Positions 50,355-61,672 of a stretch of DNA of 64,000 nucleotides are shown here, piece by piece; the first letter of the stretch is position 1, and each line of letters starts with the position of its first letter. Origin of the DNA: Hymenobacter psoromatis (lineage in GTDB: Bacteria > Bacteroidota > Bacteroidia > Cytophagales > Hymenobacteraceae); assembly GCA_001596155.1 (NCBI GenBank), contig CP014771.1:558001-622000 (forward strand). The letters run 5' to 3'. The notes beneath the pieces were generated by a model that saw nothing but the letters and a program-made list of their open reading frames with translations, was not told the DNA's origin and did no database searches. The position numbers and the translations under genes are program-made.

Positions 50355-51233
50355 ATGTCTGTTTCTACCCTTCGGTGGCCCGGCGGGCGGCCGTTGCGCC
50401 ACTGCTATCTGGTGCTGATAATAAGCCTGTTGGGCCGCGTGGCCCAGGCGCAGGCCCTACCCCCCGCGCCGGCCGCCACGCCCGCCGATACCACGCTGCA
50501 CAAATACCAGACGCTGCCCGGCGCGGCGTCCAGCCCCTGGTACCGGGGCAAGCTGGTGCGGGCCAGCCTCGTGCCGGCGCTGCTCATCGGCTACGGCATT
50601 AGTGTGTATGACGACCACGGGTTTTATTCTTCGCGCCAGGCGCAGGCCGACTTGCAGCGCAACTTCCCCAACTTCCGCAGCCACCTCGACGACTACGGGC
50701 AGTGGGCGCCCTACCTGGAGCTGGGCGCGGTGCTGGCCTTCGGCGTGGAGGGCCGCAACGACCGCGTGAACCTGGCGCTCATCCTGGTCAAGTCGGAGGC
50801 GCTCATGCTGGGCACGGTCGAAATCACCAAGCGCGCGACCAATCACCTGCGGCCCGATGGCTCCGACTACCGCTCGTTTCCGTCGGGCCACACGGCGCAG
50901 GCGTTTCTGGCGGCCAGCATCGTGCACACCGAGCTGCGCGACAAAAGCCAGTGGTACGGCGTGGGGGCCTACGCCGTGGCCACCACCGTGGGCGCATTGC
51001 GGATGCTCAACAACAAGCACTGGGAATCGGACGTGTTTGCCGGCGCGGGCTTCGGCATCCTGTCGGCGCACCTGGCCTACCTCTCGCACCGCCACCGCTG
51101 GGGCCGCCATCCGGCCGACCGGCCGGGGGTAGGGCTAGCGCTGCCCAAGCCGACCAAGGCTGAGTGGCAGGTCAGCCCCACATTGCTGCCCGGTGGGGGG
51201 GTAGGGATGTACGTGAGTTGGCGGGCGAAGTAA
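50355..51233 (+). CDS. exported PAP2-family phosphatase
   Basis: The ATG at 50355 (MSVSTLRWPGG) is used. A signal peptide or N-terminal helix (YLVLIISLLGRVAQAQA) is followed by a PAP2 domain with the three motifs: KRATNHLRP, YRSFPSGHTAQAF and RMLNNKHWESDVFAGAGFG. The catalytic histidines are intact. Such enzymes dephosphorylate undecaprenyl pyrophosphate, phosphatidic acid or lipid A. The C-terminus (SPTLLPGGGVGMYVSWRAK) resembles an outer-membrane-type terminal strand. It converges with the exonuclease gene, separated by 2 bases. Confidence 0.9.
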   Translation: MSVSTLRWPGGRPLRHCYLVLIISLLGRVAQAQALPPAPAATPADTTLHKYQTLPGAASSPWYRGKLVRASLVPALLIGYGISVYDDHGFYSSRQAQADLQRNFPNFRSHLDDYGQWAPYLELGAVLAFGVEGRNDRVNLALILVKSEALMLGTVEITKRATNHLRPDGSDYRSFPSGHTAQAFLAASIVHTELRDKSQWYGVGAYAVATTVGALRMLNNKHWESDVFAGAGFGILSAHLAYLSHRHRWGRHPADRPGVGLALPKPTKAEWQVSPTLLPGGGVGMYVSWRAK

Positions 51234-51235
51234 GT

Positions 51236-52714
51236 TTACCCGAAAATCTTCACCTGCTCGCCCTTGCGCTTGGTGCGCACGTACTGCCGGATAATCTGCT
51301 GCACGTCCTTGTTATCGGCATACGGCTTCACGGCCTCCCGAAAATCGGCCAGCTTGCGCGCCGAAAACGTCTCATCCACGTAGCCGAAGCCCACGTAGCG
51401 GCCGTTTTCAATCACGACCAGCGACTTCTCCTGGGCTTGCCGGCCGATGCCGATAATCACGAACGACTCGTGCTCGTAAGTGATGCTGTCGATGGCCTCG
51501 TCCACGCGCTGGTTGTAGCTCTCGGGCGGCTCCTGGCCCACGCACGCGCCCTGGCAGCGGTGCACCTGGTAGTCGAAGCACGCGCCCGTCGTTTTATACA
51601 GCCCGCACAGCTTCTGGCACAGGTTATACTTCGCAACCTTATGATAGAGAAAGCCTTGCGCCTTGTACTGGTTGCCAAGCGCGATAATGGGAATCTCCGA
51701 GTTGCGGGCGTCGGCGCGGCCATAGTAGAGGCACTTGTAGCCGTTTTCGTCGGTTTTGAGGTAAATGCCCGCCGGAAACACGCTGCGCCGCTGCGCCCGG
51801 TTATACGCCGGCTTGAGCTGCTTGATGAGGTGCGACTCGTAGAGCAGCGCCACCAGCTCCGAGCCGGTCAGCTCATAGGTAATATCAGCAATGGAATTCT
51901 TGAAATCCAGGCTCTTACGCGACTTCACATCCACCGCGAAGTGCTGCTGAATGCGCTTGTAGATGTTGATGCTTTTGCCCACGTAAATCACCTCGCCCGC
52001 CTCGTTGTGGAAGTAGTACACGCCCGTTTCCTGGGGTAGGGAGGCCACCAGCTCGGGCGTGATGAGGGGGGGTAGGAGGGCCGTCTTGATGGCCTGCGTC
52101 ATTGCCGCCACGCGGCGCGGACTGGGCTTTTTTTCGGCGGTGGCGCTGCGGCCGGCGGGGGCCAGGGCATCCACCCGGGCCAGGGCGTCGGCGGCATTGG
52201 CCTCGGCGGCGTCGCTGGCCTGCGTTATTTTGAGCAGGCGGTCGAAGAGCACGGCGGTGGCCTCGGCGTCGCCGGCGGCGCGGTGCCGGCCCTCCAGCGA
52301 AATGCCGATATTCTGGCACAGCTTGCCCAGGCTATAGCTCGGCTGGCCCGGTATCAGGGAGCGGCTGAGGCGCACGGTGCACAGCGTTTTGCGCGAGTAG
52401 TTGTAGCCCAGGTCGGCAAATTCCTTCTTGAGAAAGGAGTAGTCAAACCGCACGTTGTGCGCCACGAATACGCAGCCCTCGGTCATCTCCACCACCTTGC
52501 GGGCCACTTCGTGGAAACGCGGCGCACCGGCCACCATGTCGTTGGTGATGCCCGTGAGCTGGGTGATGAAGGGCGGAATGGCCCGGCCGGGGTTCACCAG
52601 CGTGGTGTAGGAATCGACCACCCGCTGGCCATCGTGCACAAAAATGGCCAGCTCCGTGATGCGGTCGTTGGCCGGCTGGCCGCCGGTAGTTTCTAAGTCA
52701 ATGATAGCGTACAA
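51236..52714 (-). CDS. DnaQ-like exonuclease fused to GIY-YIG nuclease domain
   Basis: A 492-residue fusion. Residues 1-165 are a DEDD 3'-5' exonuclease: YAIIDLETTGG (D and E), FVAHNVRFDYSFL and HRAAGDAEATA. A linker (about 170-215) leads to a GIY-YIG domain: GVYYFHNEAGEVIYVGKSINIYKRIQQHF. It continues into a UvrC-like region with a cysteine cluster (CQKLCGLYKTTGACFDYQVHRCQGAC). It resembles E. coli Cho/UvrC fused to DNA polymerase III epsilon, a conserved protein of this phylum thought to act in repair. The start is TTG (52712-52714); no ATG is near. Full length. Confidence 0.93.
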   Translation of the reverse strand: MYAIIDLETTGGQPANDRITELAIFVHDGQRVVDSYTTLVNPGRAIPPFITQLTGITNDMVAGAPRFHEVARKVVEMTEGCVFVAHNVRFDYSFLKKEFADLGYNYSRKTLCTVRLSRSLIPGQPSYSLGKLCQNIGISLEGRHRAAGDAEATAVLFDRLLKITQASDAAEANAADALARVDALAPAGRSATAEKKPSPRRVAAMTQAIKTALLPPLITPELVASLPQETGVYYFHNEAGEVIYVGKSINIYKRIQQHFAVDVKSRKSLDFKNSIADITYELTGSELVALLYESHLIKQLKPAYNRAQRRSVFPAGIYLKTDENGYKCLYYGRADARNSEIPIIALGNQYKAQGFLYHKVAKYNLCQKLCGLYKTTGACFDYQVHRCQGACVGQEPPESYNQRVDEAIDSITYEHESFVIIGIGRQAQEKSLVVIENGRYVGFGYVDETFSARKLADFREAVKPYADNKDVQQIIRQYVRTKRKGEQVKIFG

Positions 52715-53034
52715 AGCGGGGGGGTAGGAGCGAGGCTAATGGCGGGCTAACAAAGTTAGCCCGCCGAAAGGTTGCGCCGCCCCCGGCGGCCCTGCTCGCG
52801 GCCCGGCCCGTCGCTCCCTAGCAAACGGGCCATATTCTACTTCCTCGACTGGGACCACCACCCCGTCGGCCGCTAGAGTGAAACGGCCAGGGCGGGAACA
52901 AACAAGTTGTGATAATATCTTTAGGAAAGGATTTCCAAGGGAGAAAGAAGACCGGTGAGTTGCACCGCTAATTTCGCTCGCTCCAGGGAAGTCTTTCGGA
53001 TTTTAGTCCAGCTCACTCCTTCCTAAACCGCGTT
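52715..53034. other. 320-base intergenic region
   Basis: Divergent promoter region between the exonuclease gene and the hypothetical gene at 53035. Besides the hairpin at 52741-52765 I see no coding frame, repeat or named site. A TAATATCTTTAGG stretch near 52913 is only a weak match to the -7 box. Confidence 0.5.
52741..52765. repeat. perfect 11-bp hairpin with 3-base loop
   Basis: GGCGGGCTAAC (52741-52751) and GTTAGCCCGCC (52755-52765) pair perfectly around AAA. It lies 27 bases upstream of the exonuclease/GIY-YIG start and lacks a T-run. Confidence 0.7.
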
Positions 53035-53730
53035 ATGGCCACGTTTCCCTACAGCCAACTCCGAATAGATACGCCCTTTCAGGAGGTGGATTTTCACTCG
53101 TATTCGTTGCAGCAGCCGGGGGAAGACAATTTTTACCGCCTGACTTGCCGGCTGTATCATAAACGCGAACTGGGGTTTTCCATTCTGGACGCCAGCGGAA
53201 CGCGCCAGTATATTTTTACGCGGAACTGGCAAATGGACGTGATTGTGCGCCCCCGGCACCTGCTAGAATTTCGGCTCACGCCGGATGCCTGCACTGGTAT
53301 TTCGGAATTTTGTTTCGACGTGGACGCCGACGACAACCGCCAGTGGGCGTATGAGCAGGACGGGCAAATCGCGTTTCCACAGGGCATCGAGGAGACGGCA
53401 TGGGCCGCGCTAAATACCCGAATGCGAGCGGACTTGGGCGACACTTTTTCGCCTCTTGAAGCGTACCATTATATCCCTAATCAAACGGCGCTCCAGCGCA
53501 ATCCTAACTACACCTTACGCCTGCCCTACACGCCGTTTCACCTATTGCGGACGATACTGGATGAGCAGCAGCTACCCTATGAGGTGCGCCGGGAGCCGCA
53601 GGAGCAGCCCCGTCCCGTGATATTATTTATTAACGACGAGAGCTACCTGCTGGCGCGCGACTTCGAGGTGGACATTCCTGATGCTCTCTACACGCCGACC
53701 CCCTACCCGGAGGCAAGCGATATAATTTAA
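53035..53730 (+). CDS. hypothetical protein, 231 residues
   Basis: I do not recognise this family. The protein is soluble, acidic and rich in aromatic residues (YSLQQPGEDNFYRL, YIFTRNWQMDVIVRPRHLLEF, FCFDVDADDNRQWAYEQDG). There is no signal peptide or membrane helix, and no obvious catalytic motif. The N-terminal half seems to be beta-rich, the C-terminal half has a helix (TPFHLLRTILDEQQLPYEVRRE). Codon use agrees with a real gene of this genome. It has its own promoter region and is convergent with the DUF2383 gene. No partner is suggested by context. Confidence 0.65.
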   Translation: MATFPYSQLRIDTPFQEVDFHSYSLQQPGEDNFYRLTCRLYHKRELGFSILDASGTRQYIFTRNWQMDVIVRPRHLLEFRLTPDACTGISEFCFDVDADDNRQWAYEQDGQIAFPQGIEETAWAALNTRMRADLGDTFSPLEAYHYIPNQTALQRNPNYTLRLPYTPFHLLRTILDEQQLPYEVRREPQEQPRPVILFINDESYLLARDFEVDIPDALYTPTPYPEASDII

Positions 53731-53886
53731 TAAGTTCTCGACTCCCAATCTCTCTTCTCTGAAAAAAGCTTCAGGTAAGGAAGTGGGGTAGGCAAAAAGA
53801 CAGGAAGCGACCATTCCTACCCGCCTATTGCCCAAGCTGGTGGCTTAGTCCAGCACCTAACCCGCGTCTGGGTACTTGGCAAACGC

Positions 53887-53915
53887 AAAAACGCCTGCCA
53901 TAAGGCAGGCGTTTT
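53887..53915. terminator. bidirectional intrinsic terminator
   Basis: Stem 53888-53899 with 53904-53915 (12 pairs, loop ATAA) with A-run on the left and T-run on the right. It lies between two convergent genes and can serve both. Confidence 0.88.
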
Positions 53916-53945
53916 GGAAGTTAACCTAAAGTCAAAACCGTCGAC

Positions 53946-54407
53946 TTACTTGTTCTTATTCATTTCCAGCCAGTTTTTGGCTTGCAGGATAGCGTCGTGC
54001 TGCTGCTGGAATACGGACTTGGCCCCGGCCGGAATATCCGAAGATGATAGCGCGGTTTCGTACGCTTTTAAGGCCGTGGCCTCGCCGGTTTCGGCCGCTG
54101 CAAGTACCGCCGAGTCATCCTGGCCGGTGATGGCTGACTTAATATTAATCCAGCCGCGGTGCACGGCGGCGGCAGCGTCGGTTACTACGCTTTCGGCCGT
54201 GTTGGTGTCGTGCGCATCAATATTATACTGCTTGGCAAAGCCTTCGAGGTCCGATACGAAGCCGGCGCGCTGCTGCGAAAACTGGCTGAGCTTGGCTTTC
54301 AAATCGGCGCTTTTTACTTCTTCGGCCGCCTCCTGATAGCCTTTCACCGATGTGCGGTTGAGGTTGAGAATGTCTGTAAGCGCGCGGGCAATGGTTTCGT
54401 TAGCCAT
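53946..54407 (-). CDS. PA2169/DUF2383 four-helix-bundle protein
   Basis: The ATG at 54407 (MANETIARALTDILNLNRTSVKGYQEAAEEV) is chosen over the longer frame to 54449. It has 153 residues, all helical, of the ferritin-like DUF2383 family: SADLKAKLSQFSQQRAGFVSDLEGF, AAAAVHRGWINIKSAITG, ALKAYETALSSSDIPAGAKSVFQQQHDAI. Members are induced by stress and may bind metals through glutamates and histidines between helices; several such residues are present (E27/E28, H at the third and fourth helix). The function is unknown. It is a single-gene unit upstream of a permease gene in the same direction. Confidence 0.85.
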   Translation of the reverse strand: MANETIARALTDILNLNRTSVKGYQEAAEEVKSADLKAKLSQFSQQRAGFVSDLEGFAKQYNIDAHDTNTAESVVTDAAAAVHRGWINIKSAITGQDDSAVLAAAETGEATALKAYETALSSSDIPAGAKSVFQQQHDAILQAKNWLEMNKNK

Positions 54408-54524
54408 GATTTTTGTGGAATTTGAGTAGGAATGAAAAACAGCTGCCAACAGGGTGCTGTAGGTGGAAAGCTATACGGGCAAATACTACCGGAAGGCTAA
54501 AGAAAGGCGGAATTCAGCCAAATT

Positions 54525-55796
54525 TTACACGTTGGCCTGCTTGCCCTGGGCCCGGCGCGTGGCCGACATCGTGGGTAGCTGCGGCTCGGGGGCCAGTGGC
54601 GGGCGCTTGCCGCGCAGCCGGTCAAGCAGCTTGGTCACGAAGTTGCGGTTGTCGGTCGGGTCCTTGGTCGTGGCCTCGCCATCGCCCACATCGCCGAGCA
54701 GGAAACCCCAGGCCTCGGTTCCCTTGTTGGCATCGAGCACCACCTTTATAACGGCCGAGATGGGCACGCTCAGAATCATGCCCGGCGTGCCCCATAGCTC
54801 ACCGCCCAGGATGAGGGCGAGAATGGCCGTGAGCGGATTAAGACTCACCTTGGAAGCCGTAATCATGGGCGAGAGAATATTATCCGAAATTACCTGCACG
54901 CCCATAAACACCCCGATTACGGCCACGGCGTGGCCCGGCGAACCGGTTTCCACGAACGTAATCAGGGCCGGAATAATCGAGCCCACCGTGATACCCACGT
55001 AGGGAACGACGGCCAGCACCGACGCGAAAACGGCGAAGAAAATGGCGTATTTTACGCCCAGCAGCAGCAGCCCCACCGCATTCATAATAGCGACCAGCAC
55101 GATAACCGTGAACAGACCCGTCATATAGCCCTGCACTACGCTTTGAATATTATCAACGGTATGCAGCACCGTCGTGCGCTTATCAGGCTCCACGAAGCGA
55201 AACATGAACTGGCGCAGGTGGTCGCGGTAATACAGAAAGCAGAAGATATAGATTGGCACCAGCGTCAGGGTACTGAGGATGCCAATCGTGGTGCTGAGCG
55301 TGGAGCCCAGATATTTGCTGGCGTCCTTGCGGGCCGTGTCGAGCGAAGAAGTAATAATGTCTTCGTGACTAATTGGTTGAAAGCCAAAGCGATGACTCAA
55401 TTGCTGCTGCACCTGGTCGAAGTATGCCACCAGCTTGGTCTGGATGAGTGGAATCTCGTTGCGGAGGCCAATTATCTGCGAGCCAAACAAGTAGATAAGC
55501 AGCGCCAGACTGGCAATGACCAGAATAATGGCCGTGGCGATGGCCAGTGCCCGAGGCCATTTCCAAGCTTCGAGCTTGGCTACGAGCGGCATCAGCAGCA
55601 GCGACAGCAGGATGGCGTAGAGCAGGGGTAGCAGCAGGTCGTCGAGCTTGTGCAGCACGAACACCAGCAGCGACAGCCCGATAAGCAAAAAAGTGTAGTG
55701 CACCACCGGCGACTGCTTGACCTGCGCCGGAGCGTGATTGGTGGTCGGCGAGGGAACGTGGCGGGGCGTATTAAACTGATTGGCAGGAGGTAGCAT
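54525..55796 (-). CDS. AI-2E family (PerM/YdiK-like) transporter
   Basis: A 423-residue membrane protein with about eight hydrophobic segments. The first pair is VHYTFLLIGLSLLVFVLH and DLLLPLLYAILLSLLLMPL; a soluble loop of about 100 residues follows (to about 170), then further helices from LVPIYIFCFLYY. The signature region VPYVGITVGSIIPALITF and VQVISDNILSPMI matches the AI-2E exporter family. Family roles range from autoinducer export to sodium/proton antiport, so the cargo is open. A basic C-terminal tail (RLRGKRPP...RRAQGKQ) follows the last helix. Confidence 0.92.
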   Translation of the reverse strand: MLPPANQFNTPRHVPSPTTNHAPAQVKQSPVVHYTFLLIGLSLLVFVLHKLDDLLLPLLYAILLSLLLMPLVAKLEAWKWPRALAIATAIILVIASLALLIYLFGSQIIGLRNEIPLIQTKLVAYFDQVQQQLSHRFGFQPISHEDIITSSLDTARKDASKYLGSTLSTTIGILSTLTLVPIYIFCFLYYRDHLRQFMFRFVEPDKRTTVLHTVDNIQSVVQGYMTGLFTVIVLVAIMNAVGLLLLGVKYAIFFAVFASVLAVVPYVGITVGSIIPALITFVETGSPGHAVAVIGVFMGVQVISDNILSPMITASKVSLNPLTAILALILGGELWGTPGMILSVPISAVIKVVLDANKGTEAWGFLLGDVGDGEATTKDPTDNRNFVTKLLDRLRGKRPPLAPEPQLPTMSATRRAQGKQANV

Positions 55797-56023
55797 TTCG
55801 AATATAAGGTGCTGGATGGAGTCCCAATGAAGGAGGTAGTAGGGCGCTTACGCAAAGCAGACCGCCGCGTTGAACCCAACCCGGCGAACCTGGTAGGGCT
55901 GACCGCTGTTAGCTAAGTACATTGGCCGAAAAAACTAAGTCGGCTGGCAAGCCGGGTAGTACTTAACTGCTATTTCTGCCGTTATTTTACCTGGCCAACG
56001 CGCCTTTTTCTGCTTTCTGCCCC

Positions 56024-57934
<1,911 letters not shown>

Positions 57935-57983
57935 TAGGCTATCGCATTGAAACACTGCCTTTAAGCCCACCGTACTTTGTCGC

Positions 57984-58442
57984 ATGCTACTCCACCACAT
58001 TATTTACGAAAGCCAGGCAACCCAGCCTTTAACGGAAGCTGACCTGACACTGCTTCTGCAAAAGGCGCGCGTTTATAACCAGGCCAATCAGTTGACTGGC
58101 ATGTTGTTGTATGCAGCAGACGGTCGCTTTCTGCAAGTGCTGGAGGGGCCGATGGAAGCAATCCACCAGTTGTACTTCGAACATATTACCCATGACCCCC
58201 GCCACCATCGAATGCAGCTGCTGGCGGCGGGCGTGCTTGACCGGCGGCGCTTCAACGACTGGTACATGGGTTTTCGGCCCACTACCCCGGAAGCGCTGAC
58301 TGAGCTGACGGGCCACCTGGACACGGCCGACGCCACGTTTCTGCTACCCCTGCTGCCCAACCTACCCAGCCCGCTGCTCGATAAGCTGCTCGACTACGTG
58401 CAGTACACCTCCCCCGATGCTGACCTCGAAGAAACCCGCTAG
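57984..58442 (+). CDS. BLUF blue-light sensor protein
   Basis: A 152-residue single-domain BLUF protein. The flavin-associated tyrosine is Y8 in LHHIIYESQA, the asparagine is N32 (ARVYNQANQLTGMLLY), and the glutamine that switches is Q51 in GRFLQVLEG. Further markers are ITHDPRHHRMQLL and FNDWYMGF. A helical extension of about 55 residues (from about 98) follows, as in PixD-type proteins. It binds FAD and signals blue light through protein partners; no effector domain is fused. It lies 49 bases after parE and 221 before parC, same strand. Confidence 0.93.
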   Translation: MLLHHIIYESQATQPLTEADLTLLLQKARVYNQANQLTGMLLYAADGRFLQVLEGPMEAIHQLYFEHITHDPRHHRMQLLAAGVLDRRRFNDWYMGFRPTTPEALTELTGHLDTADATFLLPLLPNLPSPLLDKLLDYVQYTSPDADLEETR

Positions 58443-58624
58443 CTACCCTCGTGGCGCGCGCGGCTTTGTTTCTGGCTGGTAGTGGGGTAGAGTCTTTTAG
58501 GTGGGCTCATTAAGAATTGCCACTCTGGTTAGTAACCGTAACCTGGCGTGTGACTAATATTTTTGGGAACTTTGCGACTGGTATCAGTATTAATTTAACT
58601 GGTGCGTTGCCCCCTTTTTTACGG

Positions 58625-58632
58625 TACTTTTG
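58625..58632 (+). promoter_or_regulatory. TAnnTTTG -7 box of parC
   Basis: TACTTTTG at 58625-58632, 31 bases before the GTG start of parC. A TTG at 58607-58609 is only 15 bases away, so the -33 match is weak. It suggests parC can be transcribed on its own. Confidence 0.4.
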
Positions 58633-58663
58633 ACGGCAGCTTGCCGATTTTACGTTTTTTCTA

Positions 58664-61630
58664 GTGGCCACTTCTACTCCTTCTGCTTCCGACGCTTCTG
58701 AGCCCGACTACCTCCAGCCGGGCGATTCGCTGGATTTTGACCTGCACGGGTCGGCCAGCGCGGCCCCCGATGCAACGGCCGAAACGCCAGCGCCCGAAGT
58801 GGCCGACGACGCGGCCCAGGCCGTAGTCCACACGCTGTTTGGTGATGAAGAGGCCGATGAAGTGGAAAGCGAACAGTTTATGACCGAAGCGGAGCCCGAC
58901 TCGCCCGCAGAGGTCGTCGCGGAGGAGGAGCCCAAATTTGCTCCCGGTGAGGTCATCCACGACGTAAATAACGTGCGGGGCATGTACCAGAACTGGTTTC
59001 TGGACTATGCTAGCTACGTGATTCTGGAGCGCGCCGTGCCCGCCGTGGAGGATGGGTTGAAGCCCGTGCAGCGGCGCATCCTGCACGCGATGAACGAGAT
59101 GGACGATGGCCGCCTGAACAAGGTAGCCAATATCATCGGCCAGACCATGCAGTATCACCCGCACGGCGACGCCAGCATCGGCGACGCCATCGTGAACCTG
59201 GGCCAGAAGGACCTGCTCATCGACCACCAGGGCAATTGGGGCGACGTGCGCACCGGCGACTCGGCCGCCGCCGCGCGCTACATTGAGGCCCGCCTCAGCA
59301 AGTTTGCCCTCGAAGTGGTGTTCAACCCCGACATCACCGACTGGCAGATGAGCTACGACGGCCGCAAGCGCGAGCCCGTGACGCTGCCCGTCAAGTTCCC
59401 GCTGCTGCTGGCGCAGGGGGTAGAGGGCATTGCTGTGGGCCTGAGCACCAAGATAATGCCGCACAACTTTTGCGAGCTGTGCCAGGCCAGCATTGCCGTG
59501 CTGAAGGGTAGGGAATTTCAGCTGCAACCCGATTTTCCGACCGGCGGCCTGGCCGACATTAGCAACTACCAGAGCGGGCAGCGCGGCGGGCGCATCCGGC
59601 TGCGGGCCACAATTGAGAAGGTCGATAAAACGCTGCTCATCATCCGCGACATCCCGTACGGCACCACCACCACGGCGCTCATGGAGAGTATCGTGAAGGC
59701 GTCGGAAGCCAATAAAATCAAGATTAAGAAGGTCGTGGACAACACCGCCGCGCTGGTCGAGATTCAGGTGCAGCTGCCGCCCGGCATCAGCCCCGACCTC
59801 ACCATCGACGCGCTCTACGCCTTTACCGACTGCGAAATATCCATTTCGCCCAACACCTGCGTCATCATCGACGACAAGCCGCGCTTTGTGGGGGTAGAGG
59901 ACATGCTGCGCCTGAGCACCGGCAAAACCGTGCGCCTGCTGGAGCGCGAGCTTGAAATCAGGCAGCAGGAATTGCAGGAAAAGTGGCATTCGGCCTCGCT
60001 GGAGAAGATTTTCATCGAAAACCGCATCTACCGCAAAATTGAGGAGTGCGAAACCTGGGAGCAGATTCTTGAAACCATCGACGCGGGCCTCAAGAAGTTC
60101 GTGCGCGTGGAAGGGGAGCGGCTCAAGGCCAACGACTTACGCCTGGTAATTCGCCGCCCGGTGAGCGAAGACGACCTCACGCGCCTGACCGAAATCCGCA
60201 TTAAGCGCATCTCGAAATTCGACGGGTTCAAGGCCGAAGAATATATTCAGAAGCTCGACGAGGAGCTGCTTGAAGTAGCCGATAACCTGGCCAATAGCAC
60301 GCGCTACGCCATTGCGTATTTTGAAAACCTGCTCAAAAAGTATGGGGTAGGGCGCGAACGCAAAACCCAGCTCCGCACCTTCGATGTGGTTACGGCCCAG
60401 AAAGTTGCGGTAGCCAACCAGAAGCTCTACGTGAACCGCCAGGACGGCTTCGTGGGCTACGGCCTGAAGAAAGACGAATTCGTAACCGACTGCTCGGACC
60501 TCGACGACATCATCGCCATCCGGCGCGACGGCACGTTTATGGTAACCAAAATTGCGGAAAAGACCTTCGTGGGTAAGGATATTCTGCAAGTGGGCGTCTA
60601 TAACAAGAACGACGACCGGCTGGTGTATAATATGGTGTACGTGGACGGCGCCAGCGGCATCAGCTTCGCCAAGCGCTTTCTGGTCACGGGCATCACGCGC
60701 GATAAAGTTTACGACCTCACCAAAGGCACCAAGGGCACTAAAACGCTGTATCTCACGGCTAATCCCAACTCGGAAAGCGAAACCGTGACCGTGCAGCTCT
60801 CGGACAAAGCGCCGGCGCGGGTCAAGCAGTTTGAGTTCGATTTTGCTGAGTTGGCCATCAAGGGTAAGGGCTCGATGGGGAACATCGTGACCAAGCAGAC
60901 AATCAAGAAAATAATCCAGAAGTCGCTGGGTGACAGCACACTGGGAGGTAGGGAAGTCTTTTTTGACAGTGTGGTGGGCAAGCTCAACCACACCAACCAC
61001 GGCCGCTACCTGGGCACCTTCGATACCGAGCACCTGGTGCTGGTGGTGTACAAAGACGGCTCGTATGAATTGACGCCGCCTTCCACGGCCACGCACTTCG
61101 ACGTGCCCAATATCGTGCTGCTGCGCAAGCTGGAGCCCGATACCGTGGTGAGCGCCGCCTACGTCGATGGCGAAACCAAATTGCACTACGTCAAGCGTTT
61201 CCACATCGAAACCACGACGTTGGAAAAGCGCTTTAGCTTCATATCCGAAAGCAAGGGCTCGAAGCTGTTGGCCGCCAGCAGCTTTGCCGAGCCCGTGGTG
61301 GAGATAAAGCTCCAGCGTGACAAGAAGGCCAACAAGGAAACCGAAACCCTGCGCCTCGACCAGTTTATTGAGGTAAAGGGCTGGAAGGCGATGGGTAATA
61401 AGCTCAACTATTATAAAATCCACAACCTGAGCCTGCTCACCGACGAAGGCCCCGAGCCCGCCCGCCGCGAGGCCAAGCGCCGCGGCGCTGCCAAGCCCGA
61501 GGAGGGCAGCGAGGCGGCCAGCGAATCCCCCGAACTACCTATGTCCGTGGATGTTACCGAAGAAGAGGTGGCCCAGTCGCAGGCGCTGCTGCGGCGGCCC
61601 AAGGCGCAGCTGGGCCTGTTTTCTGGCTAG
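58664..61630 (+). CDS. parC: DNA topoisomerase IV subunit A
   Basis: The GTG at 58664 starts a 988-residue protein. The first 105 residues are an acidic, low-complexity extension (EEADEVESEQFMTEAEPDSPAE) not found in usual ParC. The breakage domain then begins at GMYQNWFLDYASYVILERAVP, with GDGLKPVQRRIL-like VEDGLKPVQRRIL, HPHGDASIGDAIV and the active-site tyrosine in SAAAARYIEARLS. The C-terminal beta-propeller runs from about residue 610, and a charged tail ends with EEEVAQSQALLRRPKAQLGLF. It works with ParE. The TPR gene follows after 42 bases. Confidence 0.95.
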   Translation: MATSTPSASDASEPDYLQPGDSLDFDLHGSASAAPDATAETPAPEVADDAAQAVVHTLFGDEEADEVESEQFMTEAEPDSPAEVVAEEEPKFAPGEVIHDVNNVRGMYQNWFLDYASYVILERAVPAVEDGLKPVQRRILHAMNEMDDGRLNKVANIIGQTMQYHPHGDASIGDAIVNLGQKDLLIDHQGNWGDVRTGDSAAAARYIEARLSKFALEVVFNPDITDWQMSYDGRKREPVTLPVKFPLLLAQGVEGIAVGLSTKIMPHNFCELCQASIAVLKGREFQLQPDFPTGGLADISNYQSGQRGGRIRLRATIEKVDKTLLIIRDIPYGTTTTALMESIVKASEANKIKIKKVVDNTAALVEIQVQLPPGISPDLTIDALYAFTDCEISISPNTCVIIDDKPRFVGVEDMLRLSTGKTVRLLERELEIRQQELQEKWHSASLEKIFIENRIYRKIEECETWEQILETIDAGLKKFVRVEGERLKANDLRLVIRRPVSEDDLTRLTEIRIKRISKFDGFKAEEYIQKLDEELLEVADNLANSTRYAIAYFENLLKKYGVGRERKTQLRTFDVVTAQKVAVANQKLYVNRQDGFVGYGLKKDEFVTDCSDLDDIIAIRRDGTFMVTKIAEKTFVGKDILQVGVYNKNDDRLVYNMVYVDGASGISFAKRFLVTGITRDKVYDLTKGTKGTKTLYLTANPNSESETVTVQLSDKAPARVKQFEFDFAELAIKGKGSMGNIVTKQTIKKIIQKSLGDSTLGGREVFFDSVVGKLNHTNHGRYLGTFDTEHLVLVVYKDGSYELTPPSTATHFDVPNIVLLRKLEPDTVVSAAYVDGETKLHYVKRFHIETTTLEKRFSFISESKGSKLLAASSFAEPVVEIKLQRDKKANKETETLRLDQFIEVKGWKAMGNKLNYYKIHNLSLLTDEGPEPARREAKRRGAAKPEEGSEAASESPELPMSVDVTEEEVAQSQALLRRPKAQLGLFSG

Positions 61631-61672
61631 GAGCCGGCACGTGGCCGGGAGCCGCGACGTTATGGAGTAGCT

